Source: Stentor roeselii
Lineage: Eukaryota; Ciliophora; Heterotrichea; Heterotrichida; Stentoridae
Length of the DNA: 64,000 nt
NCBI GenBank assembly: GCA_006503475.1
Contig: RSEH01000168.1
Span: 1 to 64,000, forward strand
Direction of reading: 5' to 3'
Within the stretch, counting starts at the first letter, position 1. Each line of letters opens with the position of its first letter. The translations under genes and the position numbers were made by a program. The notes below the pieces were generated by a model. It saw nothing but the letters and a program-made list of their open reading frames with translations, was not told the origin of the DNA and did no database searches. Shown piece by piece: positions 1 to 10,537 of the stretch.

Positions 1-2346
1 GTGAATTTGATTTTTTTTGGTTGTTTTATATAAACATTTATATATAATTATCAACAATTACAACCAGAGTATATAACCATATAGCAATAGCTATTAGTCT
101 ACATTATAAAACCCTGCAGTAAATTTATTAGAATCCTTTAAAATTTGTTGATTGTGACCAAGGCCACTTTAAAATCCTTTAAACTAATAATTAAGCAGTT
201 TTTGAAATATCTAAAGATTTAGAACTTTTTCATGAACGGACGCCCAGTAGTGTTGACGTAAGCAAGTGACCAGAGGTGATAAGTGCTGACGAGATCACAA
301 CCAGTTAGTGAACTAAAGTATAACAATAGATCTCAAAGTCTCTGCAAAACTAGTGTCTTTACACTAAAGTATTTCACTGAAAGCTAATGTAAGCTTAGCG
401 ATTTCAAATGTTCAAGTTTTTGTTTGAAGTTGAGTGTTCAATGCAAAGTAGATACCGATTCATTACTTTCCTCATTTTCTTAGGTCCAGAATATTACCCA
501 TAGCCGCTGAAGACGATATATCAGTAAAGAACCCAATTCAAGTTGATCAGTGATGGGTCTAAGTTATAGTTATAATCTAACTCATCATAAGATGTGCTAG
601 AACAAGTCTATGCGATTTGTATTTTTTTAATGTTTTTGGTATTCTTTATAGATGTTTCAATTTCTTCTAGTCTTAAGTCCTTTATCAAGTTGTAGTGTGT
701 ATAGTCATTCATTATTTTATCCAATGTGAATATAATCTGTGGGTGTTGTTGAATTAGCTTTCGATGAGATTTTTCATTCAATCTTTAATATTCATAAAAT
801 TGAGCAGATATCTCTATATTTGAATAACATCCCTGCTATAATTTACTTGTTTCCGTTGTCGATGATATGCATAATAATGCATCAGACAATAAAAATATTG
901 ATTAATAGTTTCATCTAAGTGTGTTGGAATGATTTTGTAAATGGATTCTGAACTAATTCGCCGAAATCTATTTGAATACAACTTAAAATTATGATTTGAC
1001 TCGAGTATGAGACACTTAAAATCTCAAAATGAAGAATTTTAGAAAACTTTGATTAGCCTTTTCTATTGAAATTTGAGTAAAACACAGAGATTGAGGTTTC
1101 TCATCCTATTCCCAATGTCGGGGTGGAGATAAAATTATAAATAATTATGATAATTAAAGCAGCATGGATAATTATTTTTTGCATGATTTTCTTTTTTGAT
1201 AGGTAAGTAAAATGTAATTGAAAGTTTCTGCAGTTCATTCCTTATAGAGAGGACGATATTCTTCGTTGAAGATGTTTTAAAGAAATGTTACTTTGATAAT
1301 TATCTGATAGAAATCATTATTTAGATTTATGACTCACTAAATTTCATTTTTAAGCCTGATTTATATTAAAAGTTGATAACTTGTTGAACAAATATTGTTG
1401 GGTATATATCTATCACTTTATGTAATTTGTAATAATTTCAAGTATTTAATATGATATTTTAGTAAGTTCAAGAGAATCACTCTGATATCATCTAGAACCA
1501 CGTCAGCTTGCCAAAGAAAGTGTTGAACCAATTAGCATAAAGAGATTGATTATGAATATTTACTCTCCTAAGATCATTATTTTTCTGATTAATCCTGTTT
1601 TACTTGTTTTCTATGATATTTAAACAAAATCTTAGAGGTGATTTCATAGAAGTAATTTAGAGATGATGAAAATGGACTGATTAATATATTGGGTAGTTTC
1701 TTCCAACATAATTCAGAAACTTTACTATTAAAAATGTTAATCTCAAGATGAAAAGACTCGAAGATTAGTCTTCAAACAGAAAATCAACTTTGGCAAACTT
1801 TAAAATTTGGTTGATTAGTAGAAACATAAAAATATTCAGAGATTTGATTTAGGTTCAAATTTCTTGAGTGAATGATTAGTCAATGATTAGCTCGATTGAA
1901 GTAGGATCAATCCTTTTTAGTAGCCCCAGGGTAAATTTGATTCGATTTCTAGAGTATTTTGATATCGAGGATAAACCTATATTAAATCATTTGGTGATGA
2001 TTTAAAACACAATTATTAGAAATAATCTCAATCTAGAAGCGAATGCAAAAAATGATGATAAGTCATAAAAACTAGATAAAAGAAACCATTTCTAAATTTG
2101 AATATTTTTTAGTAAATTCAAGTAATGAGTCGATCTGTAAACTAATTGTTGAATTTTTTTCAAGTTACCTTAAAACTTTAAATCACTTTCAGTACAGGAG
2201 AAAAATTCAAAAGAATTATAAAGATAACATAGTTAAAAATATATAGATTAATTTAATCTTTATTCAAATAACTGTCAACTATTTAATTATTTTTTTCATC
2301 CGAAGATGATTTCTAATAAAATTTATTAACTTCCTAAGCCTTAAGA
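1..2346. other. Long non-coding stretch
   Basis: This AT-rich stretch has stops in all frames and no open frame of useful length. I saw no tRNA-like T-arm, no rRNA similarity and no telomeric repeat. A slightly GC-richer patch at about 235-315 stands out by eye but has only a weak 5-bp hairpin. It lies 3' of the receptor gene that ends at 2347, so part of it may be that gene's downstream region. No degenerate copy of the neighbouring receptor was recognised. Confidence 0.6.
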
Positions 2347-5300
2347 TTAATTAGAAGAATAAACCTTATCACAATAACTTTCTTGATCCCTCGAAGGCTT
2401 ATTGTTCATTTGGTAGATCACTTTCGAATTTTTGAAAAATTGAAAAATAAACCATTCAGAAATTTCAATTTCAGGTTCTTCAGATACCAAGAAGGAAGGA
2501 ACTTTAGATGTAAGTAGCAAACCAATCAATAAAATCAATGAAAATCCAGCAAATTCAACTGCAATTAATGTAGTGATCATTTCTTTATCCTCTATAATCG
2601 AAGCAATCAACACTCCCCAGAGAGCCATGGCAAGGACCGTAATTTGGAGTATTTCAGCTCTTTTATAATTGAAGGGTTTGAGTTTAATAGTAAAAAAAAT
2701 CATGAGAATAATTATTCCAGACTGTGTTAGTCCAGCAGCTCTCTGATTGAAAACTTTTACACATTTATTTAGAATCACTAAGCATACCTGAAAAACGCTT
2801 CTTATAGAGTAATAAGAAGTTTTAGTTGAAATATTCAAGAGTTTCTGAATCCTTTCACATTGAGGTCTATTAAAAGTAGAAGTGAATAGATATCCCGTTA
2901 TAAGTAAAGTAGAAATAATTGCAATCGTTTTATGCTCTGATGTATAACAAAAAGTTGTGCAGTCTCGATAAAGATAGGTATCTTCAATCCTGGATCCAAT
3001 AGACTTTCGACAGTCATAAATATTCATCATCATTGAAAATGTCGGTAAAAATGCGAAATGAGCACTAAATATGAATAAATATTCTAAAATTTCTTTTATT
3101 TTTTGTCCTATACTTGATCTGTTCAATAGAAATTCAGCGCAAAACACAAAATTCGAAGCTATTCCTACACAAGCGATTGTCAATGAGACATAGTAAATTT
3201 TCCAAAAAGTCTCAAACGTAACATCGTAGTACATCATGAAATCCATCGACAAAAATATTTGAAAGTTTTGTATCAGGTACTTGTAACCCTCTTGATCTGG
3301 TCCAACAGTCAAAATCTGAAAAAATTCGATGAAGTAATAAAAGTAAAAAAAGTAGTCAGATAACGTTATTATTCTTTCTTCATTTAAGGGAACCACTGGT
3401 ATTGAATATTTTTTATATGAAAAAAATGCTGAGACAATCACCAAGAGTAAGAAAAAACTTGAAAGAATGTAGTTAACCATCTTTCCTTTATTGGAATCTC
3501 TTATTTCTCTATCTTTAAATGGACACTCTCCTTTTTTTATCATGTCGGATGGAGCTTCACTTAACCCAGTAGGCCACTCAACAGGATTAGCAACAACAAA
3601 AGACTTGATGCTGTAACGATCAAGATAATAAACTTTATTCAAGTAATATTCTTGAGTTGTTTCATTTTTAGTTACCTGCGTCCAGGAGAACTTCATATTT
3701 GCCCTGTTGTTTGAATCTGGATTAAAATAAAGAGATCCAGAACATCCAGTAAATTTCAGATTTCTGATAGTTTTCATTATTTTTTCATAATCTTCGTAGT
3801 CATCTCCTTTTGTTATTAGGTACTTAAAGGTTTCTTTAAAGATGAAAAAAGTGTCAAAGGTAAGTCCCATGAACTGTGTTGATGAGAATCTATTGGAAAG
3901 GTAGCTGTAAATTTCTTGACCATAGTCACTCACAAATTCTTCAGCCAAGAAGGTGAATCCTCCTATAAGCAACTCTTCTCTTTTATATATAAAAGTATCA
4001 TTTTCATCAGTTTTTTGAAAGTTTTGGAGAATTGTTTGATCTGATATAATGATTGCTTCTCCTTTTCGTACTCCGGCATCATAAAGACCTTCAATGATAT
4101 AAGATGCTGCAGTTGATAATATAATATAAAGTCGGCAATTGAAATTTTTCAGTTCTTCATAATACGACCTGAACTCTTCAAAATCTTTTCTTGTATAATT
4201 TGCCCTTAACAGCATATTCTGTTCATTCAAAACTTTAATATCCAAAGAATGAATGTAAACCAGTACATTCTCATACAAAGGTTGGTAAGCAGTATCATCA
4301 GAAAAAATAAGTATTACGTTTTTCCAGTCCAGAGCGAAGAACAATGAAAAAGAGATTGCAACCAGTTCATTATAAGCAAGAGTAAGTTTTGTAAATTCAG
4401 GAACTTCTGTCTTATTTTCGAATTTCACATCTTGAGCATAAGGAGATATCTGAGCAATTTTTTTTCCTACTTTTCTCAACGCAAGTAAATTTCCCAAAGC
4501 CCCTGAAGGCCAAATGCCAGTTAAATACCCGAGACCAGTTTCATTAGCAATCAAGGAAAAGCAGTAGTTATACCAAAACTCATCATAAAGTGCATTTCCA
4601 CAGTCTGTACTAAACAATTCTATCTCAAAATTAGGAATTTCATTTAAGGAATTACTTAAAGATTTCGCGTAATTCGCACCTTGGTACCAATATGAAAATG
4701 TGGGAAAGTAACCGTAATGATAAATTTCTGAAGTGCCATTCGCTATCCAAAGCCGAATTTTCGATTTTTCAGTTAAAGATGTCGTTGAAGCCACATTTCC
4801 TGGAAAGATTATTTGAGAAGTGATTGAGATTTTTTGATTGGATTCTCCCACAATAACTTTACGACCTGACTGGATGTTCAACAATTGATAGCTGTTGACA
4901 CAGATACCATTAGGGCAAACATCTTCGATTTTATTAACATTTTTTAGGATTTTTGATAAAACTGAATCAATTGAAAAAATTTCGTATTCTGAAGCTGTTG
5001 AAGAATTTAAAGTATCTTTTTCTGATAAGATTAAAGACCCTTCAAGACTTGATGAGTAAACAGCTGAACTTTTTAATATAAAGTAAGACCCTTTGCTATT
5101 AAGATTTTGACTTTTTATTTCTTTTTCAAGTTTTAATAAGGCTTCACCCTCTGCAATAATAATCAATTTTCGAAGGCCAGCTGTTTTTATTCTTTTTTTT
5201 ACAATGTTTGAGATGCTTTCTTGAGGCATAATGACATCAAAGTGAATTAAAGATGAGGCATTAGATGAAGAAAAAATAGACTGGGCCAGGTCTATATTTT

Positions 5301-5721
5301 CATCTGTTCCACTTGAGACAATGCCAAAATCTTCCCATTTGAGATATTCTGCAATATTTTGTAGATGAACTGACTCAGTCTTCAGCTCTCCATGTACATA
5401 GAATCGATTTTTTGCGGCAAAATCATCAGTTTTTTTAGTGATTGTCAGATAAGCAGCTGAAAGGTACTCAGAAATACGGTTTAATATAAAAAAGTACCTT
5501 CGATGAAGGGTTAAGTCGATGATTAGGTCTATCGAGTTTTCATCATATTCAATCAAATCGTCCAATGAGAAATTCGAGTCAATCTCAAGACTATTCGGAA
5601 ATTTGGTGTAATAAAACCTTAAGTCACTTGGAGTAGACTCAGAAAACACAATCAGCAAAGATGACTCATCAAATGCATAGACGAGTATCAAAAGACATTG
5701 AAGATAAAACATTATAACCAC
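2347..5721 (-). CDS. Double Venus-flytrap multi-TM receptor, copy 1
   Basis: This 1124-residue protein has a signal-like N-terminus (about residues 1-17, ending before FDESSLL). Two successive type-I periplasmic-binding (ANF_receptor-like) modules follow. The first, about 20-300, is shortened at its N-terminal lobe but has the SAAYLTIT strand. The second, about 325-690, is complete, with QISPYA, the DWKNVILIF strand and a GCSGSLYF motif near its end. A juxtamembrane CPFKDREIR motif (about 734) leads into 7-9 hydrophobic segments (about 747-1065) and a short cytoplasmic tail. The layout is that of a cell-surface ligand receptor. The membrane region contains conserved DCTTFCYTS and KPFNYKRAE motifs and cannot be assigned with certainty to class C GPCRs or to a channel fold. 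M4 could be the real start instead of M1. It is a close paralogue of the gene at 6638-9964, and the ligand is unknown. Confidence 0.8.
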   Translation of the reverse strand: MVIMFYLQCLLILVYAFDESSLLIVFSESTPSDLRFYYTKFPNSLEIDSNFSLDDLIEYDENSIDLIIDLTLHRRYFFILNRISEYLSAAYLTITKKTDDFAAKNRFYVHGELKTESVHLQNIAEYLKWEDFGIVSSGTDENIDLAQSIFSSSNASSLIHFDVIMPQESISNIVKKRIKTAGLRKLIIIAEGEALLKLEKEIKSQNLNSKGSYFILKSSAVYSSSLEGSLILSEKDTLNSSTASEYEIFSIDSVLSKILKNVNKIEDVCPNGICVNSYQLLNIQSGRKVIVGESNQKISITSQIIFPGNVASTTSLTEKSKIRLWIANGTSEIYHYGYFPTFSYWYQGANYAKSLSNSLNEIPNFEIELFSTDCGNALYDEFWYNYCFSLIANETGLGYLTGIWPSGALGNLLALRKVGKKIAQISPYAQDVKFENKTEVPEFTKLTLAYNELVAISFSLFFALDWKNVILIFSDDTAYQPLYENVLVYIHSLDIKVLNEQNMLLRANYTRKDFEEFRSYYEELKNFNCRLYIILSTAASYIIEGLYDAGVRKGEAIIISDQTILQNFQKTDENDTFIYKREELLIGGFTFLAEEFVSDYGQEIYSYLSNRFSSTQFMGLTFDTFFIFKETFKYLITKGDDYEDYEKIMKTIRNLKFTGCSGSLYFNPDSNNRANMKFSWTQVTKNETTQEYYLNKVYYLDRYSIKSFVVANPVEWPTGLSEAPSDMIKKGECPFKDREIRDSNKGKMVNYILSSFFLLLVIVSAFFSYKKYSIPVVPLNEERIITLSDYFFYFYYFIEFFQILTVGPDQEGYKYLIQNFQIFLSMDFMMYYDVTFETFWKIYYVSLTIACVGIASNFVFCAEFLLNRSSIGQKIKEILEYLFIFSAHFAFLPTFSMMMNIYDCRKSIGSRIEDTYLYRDCTTFCYTSEHKTIAIISTLLITGYLFTSTFNRPQCERIQKLLNISTKTSYYSIRSVFQVCLVILNKCVKVFNQRAAGLTQSGIIILMIFFTIKLKPFNYKRAEILQITVLAMALWGVLIASIIEDKEMITTLIAVEFAGFSLILLIGLLLTSKVPSFLVSEEPEIEISEWFIFQFFKNSKVIYQMNNKPSRDQESYCDKVYSSN

Positions 5722-6637
5722 TGAATTTCAAATCAGATTTTTTCTGAATTTAAATTCATTCAAGATGAAAAAATTTAATTTTTGATTGGAATTTTTCGGG
5801 CAAAAAGTTAATTGAGGTTGATTCATCTTTGCTTGAGATAAGACTTAAGTCATTTCTTGAGGTAGGAATTGTTAGGGATTGTTTGGGATTGACTTGGACA
5901 TATTTTGAGGATGAAAATTAATTAGCATAGAGTTTTTAGTCGAATATGTTTATAAGATAAATTTATTAAGATGAAATATTTAATTATATGTAATTAGGAA
6001 CTGCATAAGTAAAAGTAGGATTTATTAGTCAGAAAAGATTTAAATTTATCTTGAATACCTTGATGATAATTTTGGATCAAAATCAACCTAAAAGATTAAT
6101 TAGACTGATTTTATAAATTATTTTTTATAATATCAATTGCTTATAGCTAAGCATCCATCAAAGATTTATGATTCAAATTAGTTTGAAGCTCTATATAGAT
6201 AATCTCACTGACATATTACTAATATATCAAGGTCTTAAGAATAATTAATATGTCAAAAAAATGCAACAGCTAAGCATAACTAATCAAATATACTTTAATA
6301 AGTCTATAATATAATGCGATATTTGAAAATATTGTATTTATATTGGATAAGCTGTGTGAATATGATATTTTTTTGTATTATATAAAAGGTAAAATCTATT
6401 ACTACCCCCTTTCTTTGAAAATTGAATACTTAAAATAATTGATTAATTCATAACAAGATGAGGCATAAGTTAATCTCAAATAATATACAAAGTTTAAATC
6501 AAAAGAATTCGAAGAGTATATATGTTTAAAGGAGTCTACCTATTTAACATCTTAGGGTTAATGCAATTCCTTCAGATAAATTTTCTGTAGGCACATATGA
6601 AAACTCATTAATATTTTTATATCTCTAGCTTAGCTAA
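5722..6637. other. Intergenic region between tandem receptors
   Basis: About 0.9 kb of very AT-rich DNA separates the two paralogous receptor genes. It holds the promoter of copy 1 and the 3' end of copy 2. No open frame, RNA gene or clear copy of coding sequence is visible. Confidence 0.5.
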
Positions 6638-9600
6638 TTAATCGTGGGATGATCGTTGGCTTATCTGATATAATATTTTTGAACTATTAAAAAACTGGAA
6701 TATAAACCATTCAGAAATCTTGATCTGAGGTTCTTCAGAAACCAGAAAAGCAGGAACTTTATTGATAAAACTATACCCAATAAAGAAAATCACAGCAAAT
6801 CCAGAAAATTCAACAGCAATCAACAACTTAATCAACTCTGAGTCTTCAATGACAGCAGATAAGAAAACCCCCCAAAGAGCCATTGTCAAGGCAGTGATTT
6901 GAGCAATTTCAGCCCTTTTATAATTATAAGGTTTCATCACGATAGTTAAAATAATCATGATCAAAATGAAAAAAGATTGAAAAAGTCCAGCAGTACTTTG
7001 ATTAGAAATTTTTAGACACTTGTTGATGATGACTAAGACAACTTGAAAAACACTAAAAACTGATAAATAAGAAACTTTTGTTGAAATGTTTAAAAGATTT
7101 TGGACCTTTTCACATTGATACCTGCTGAAAGTTGATGCAGCAAGGTAACCAGTTGTGAGAAGAGTTGATAAAATTACTATAGACCTGTGATGTGAAGTAT
7201 AACAAAATGTGGTGCAGTCTCGATGTAGGTAAGTATCTTGAAGACTTGAACCAATCGAATTCCGACAGTCGTAAATATTCATCAGCATTGAAAATGTTGG
7301 TAAAAATGCGAAATGAGTAGTAATGATAAATAAAATCTCGAAAAAATCTTTGATTTTTTTACCTATAATTGATCTATTCAGCAAAGGGCTGATGAAAAAG
7401 GTCAGATTTGAAAGAACTCCAAGAAAAGCTATTGAAATTGAAATATAGTAAATCATCCAAAAAGTATCAAAAGTAACATCATAGTACAAAATAAAATCCA
7501 TTGATACAAATATTTGGAAGTTTTGAATCAATGACTTATAGGCTTTCTGATCTGGTCCTATTGTTAAAATCTGGAAGAACTCAATGACAAAAAATAAGAA
7601 AAAAGAATAATCAGATAAAGTGATTGTTTTTTTTTCTTCAAGCATCATTGTCACAGATGAGTGTTTTTTGTATGACCACCAAGCTGATAAACTGACAACG
7701 ACTAAGAAGAAACTTGATAAGACATATACAATGATTTTCCCTTTATTCGAATTCCTTATTTCTCTATCTTTAAAAGGACATTTTCCTTCTTGAATCATAT
7801 CAGAAGGAGTTTCATGCAACCCTGTAGACCAAACAGCAGGATTGACAATAGTAAAAGACTTCATATTATACCTGTCAACAAAATAAATCTTTTCTAAGTA
7901 GTACTCATGAGAAGTTTCATTTTCCACTACCTGAACCCAAGAAAACTTCATATTTGCTCTGTTATTTGTATCAGGACTAAAAGAAAGCATCCCCGAGCAC
8001 CCAGCAGTCTTCAAATTTCTGACACTATTTAAAATCTTTTCATAGTCCTCATAATCATCTCCCTTCATTATCAAAAACTTAAAAGTCTCTTTAAAGACTA
8101 AAAAAGTGTCATAAGTCAGTCCCATGAACTGTGTAGATGGAAAAATCTTCGAAAGTTTCTGCTTCACCTCAAGTCCAAAGTCTCCATTAAACTCTTCAGT
8201 TAAAAAAGTGAACCCTCCAATCAACAGCTCTTCTCTTTTATACAAAAAAGTATCATTTTCATCAGTTTTTTTGAAATTTTCTAGAATTCTTTGATCTGAA
8301 ATAATGATAGCCTCTCCTTTTCGCACCCCGACATCATAAAGAGCTTCAATAATATAAGGTGCAGCAGTAGAGAAAATAATATAAATCCTGCAATTAAGTC
8401 TTTTTAGCTCTTGAAAGTATTTTCTGTAGTCTTCAAATTCATTCCTCGTATAATTTGCCTTTAAAATTCTTTCTTCATTTAAAATTTTCACTCCAAGAGA
8501 TGTCAAGTAAGGACCTATCTGATCAAACAACGACTGATAAGCTGCATCATCTGAAAAGATCATCACTGAGGTCTTCCAGTCCAATGCGAAATACAATGAA
8601 AAAGACAGTGCTATGAATTCATCTAAGGCTAGAGAAAGTTTCATGATTTCTGGAGTTTCTTTCTTGCTTTCAAGTCTGGTGTCCATCGCGTATGGAGAAA
8701 TTTGGACTATTTTCTTACCTGCTTTTCTTAATGCATATAGATTACCATAGGCTCCTGACGGCCAGATACCCGTCAAGTAACCAAGACCCATTTGATCGGC
8801 GATTAGGGAAAAACAGTAGTTGTACCAATTCTCATCATATGAGGCATTTCCACAGTCAGTTGGGAAAAATTCGAATTCGAATTGAGGGATTTCATTTAGG
8901 GTGTTTGTGAGTATTTTTGCATAGTTCGCTGCTTGGTACCAGTACGCAAAGGTCGGATAAAACCCAAAGTGATATATCTCTGATGTGCCATTCGCTATCG
9001 AAAGTCGAATTTTCGTTTTTTCTGCCAAAGGTAAAACAGAAGTCACATTTCCTGGAAATACAATCGCCCCTGTAATCCTTACACCCTCATCCAGATCTCC
9101 CACAATCACCTTTCGACCAGACTGAATATTAACTATCTGATAACTTCTCAAACAAATATTTTTCGGGCAAATTTCTTCAATTTTTCCAACTTTTTTCCTT
9201 ATTTTATCCAAAATTTCAGAAATGGCTGAAATTTCGTATTCTGAAAGTGTTGAAGAACTCGATGTATTCGGCTCTGATAAAACCAAAGAACCTTCAAGAC
9301 TCGCTGAATAAACAGCTGAACTTTTCATAATAAAAGAAGACCCTTTACCATGCAGGTTTTGTTTTTTAATTTCAAGTTCAAGTTTTGAAAGAGCTTTATT
9401 TTCTGCTAGGATCATCAATTTTCGGATACCTGCTGCTTTTATTTGCTTTTTTATCAGTTTTGAAAGACTTTCTTGTGACATGTTTTCATCGAAGTGAATC
9501 AAAGAAGAAGCATTTGAATTTAAAAAAATTGAATCGGCAAGAATTGAGTTTTCGATTGTTCCACTTGAGATGATGGAAAAACCTTCCCAGTTTAAATGAT

Positions 9601-9964
9601 TTGTTAAAATTTTTAAACTTGTTGATTCTTGGTTCATGTTTCCATGGACGTAAAATCGACTTTTGGAAGAGAAGTCATCAGGTTTTTGGGTTATTGTGAG
9701 GTAAGGAGAAGATAAATGCTCAGAAATACGGTCTAACTTGAAAAAGTTTCTTGGATGAAGGGTTAGGTCGAGTATTAGGTTGATTGAACCTGGATTATAA
9801 GAAAATAATTTTTCGGTGGAATAGTCTAAATCGATTTCAAAGGTGCTTTGATGTTGGCTGTAATAGGACCTTAAATCACTTGGAGTTGAATTTGAAAAAA
9901 TGACCAGCAGAGAAGACTCATCAAAAGCTTTGGCGATCACAAATAACAAATGGATCCAATGCAT
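6638..9964 (-). CDS. Double Venus-flytrap multi-TM receptor, copy 2
   Basis: This 1108-residue protein is collinear with copy 1 from the signal peptide to the tail. The same landmarks appear: AFDESSLL after a hydrophobic start, GRKVIVG, LTGIWPSG, ISPYA, GVRKGEAIIISDQ, a GCSGML motif, CPFKDREIRNSNKGK before the first membrane segment (about 740), then DCTTFCYTS and a KPYNYKRAE motif. Two type-I periplasmic-binding modules are followed by 7-9 membrane segments. Long shared peptides and a shared orientation show that copies 1 and 2 arose by tandem duplication. Divergence is spread over both modules, with the membrane domain and the second module better kept. The likely role is a plasma-membrane receptor, with ligand and signalling mode unknown. 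The single open frame shows no need for introns. Confidence 0.8.
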   Translation of the reverse strand: MHWIHLLFVIAKAFDESSLLVIFSNSTPSDLRSYYSQHQSTFEIDLDYSTEKLFSYNPGSINLILDLTLHPRNFFKLDRISEHLSSPYLTITQKPDDFSSKSRFYVHGNMNQESTSLKILTNHLNWEGFSIISSGTIENSILADSIFLNSNASSLIHFDENMSQESLSKLIKKQIKAAGIRKLMILAENKALSKLELEIKKQNLHGKGSSFIMKSSAVYSASLEGSLVLSEPNTSSSSTLSEYEISAISEILDKIRKKVGKIEEICPKNICLRSYQIVNIQSGRKVIVGDLDEGVRITGAIVFPGNVTSVLPLAEKTKIRLSIANGTSEIYHFGFYPTFAYWYQAANYAKILTNTLNEIPQFEFEFFPTDCGNASYDENWYNYCFSLIADQMGLGYLTGIWPSGAYGNLYALRKAGKKIVQISPYAMDTRLESKKETPEIMKLSLALDEFIALSFSLYFALDWKTSVMIFSDDAAYQSLFDQIGPYLTSLGVKILNEERILKANYTRNEFEDYRKYFQELKRLNCRIYIIFSTAAPYIIEALYDVGVRKGEAIIISDQRILENFKKTDENDTFLYKREELLIGGFTFLTEEFNGDFGLEVKQKLSKIFPSTQFMGLTYDTFLVFKETFKFLIMKGDDYEDYEKILNSVRNLKTAGCSGMLSFSPDTNNRANMKFSWVQVVENETSHEYYLEKIYFVDRYNMKSFTIVNPAVWSTGLHETPSDMIQEGKCPFKDREIRNSNKGKIIVYVLSSFFLVVVSLSAWWSYKKHSSVTMMLEEKKTITLSDYSFFLFFVIEFFQILTIGPDQKAYKSLIQNFQIFVSMDFILYYDVTFDTFWMIYYISISIAFLGVLSNLTFFISPLLNRSIIGKKIKDFFEILFIITTHFAFLPTFSMLMNIYDCRNSIGSSLQDTYLHRDCTTFCYTSHHRSIVILSTLLTTGYLAASTFSRYQCEKVQNLLNISTKVSYLSVFSVFQVVLVIINKCLKISNQSTAGLFQSFFILIMIILTIVMKPYNYKRAEIAQITALTMALWGVFLSAVIEDSELIKLLIAVEFSGFAVIFFIGYSFINKVPAFLVSEEPQIKISEWFIFQFFNSSKILYQISQRSSHD

Positions 9965-10537
9965 ATTTATATATGAGATATGATAATTTATTACTTTAGT
10001 GAGTTTAAGTAATTAATTTCAAATGCTTGAGGTTTTCTTGAATAGTCCCTATAAATTTATACATTCAATTTTTTTTATATTACTTCATAAATATGGGAAA
10101 ATTTATTTATATTTTTGAGGTATAATCATCTTAAAATAATGAGTTTTTCATAAAATAAGGTATATTCATAGCCGATATATCACATATATTGAAGAATATC
10201 ATTAATGTAATTAAAAGCTTAAAGTTTATAAACTAGACCTTATAATTATATCTTACTAAAAATATAGCATAAAAATCTACTATTTTTAGGACAGATTTTA
10301 GCAACTATCGTTAAAATGATACTTATAATTATATTATCTAGGAAGTTTATAATTGATCTTCGTTAGTTTGTATATATTGATCAATTCTACATTGCATATC
10401 ATAAAAAACCAAAAATTCATCCAAAAAATAAAAAAACCATTCCTTGAAAATCACTGAATAAAGACTGAATAAAACTCAATTCCAATAAACCAAAATCACC
10501 TATTCCATGAACTAATAAATCCTTACATAATTATTAT
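9965..10537. other. Intergenic region
   Basis: AT-rich DNA between the start of receptor copy 2 and the 3' end of the histidine kinase gene. Nothing coding or RNA-like was recognised. Confidence 0.5.

Noticed and set aside
235-315. A GC-richer patch as a structured RNA gene
   Set aside because: Only a 5-bp hairpin could be drawn; no known RNA motif or Pol III box was seen.
2347-9964. Naming the receptors class C GPCRs or glutamate-gated channels
   Set aside because: The second module fits, but the membrane region has motifs and a segment number that I cannot match to either family.
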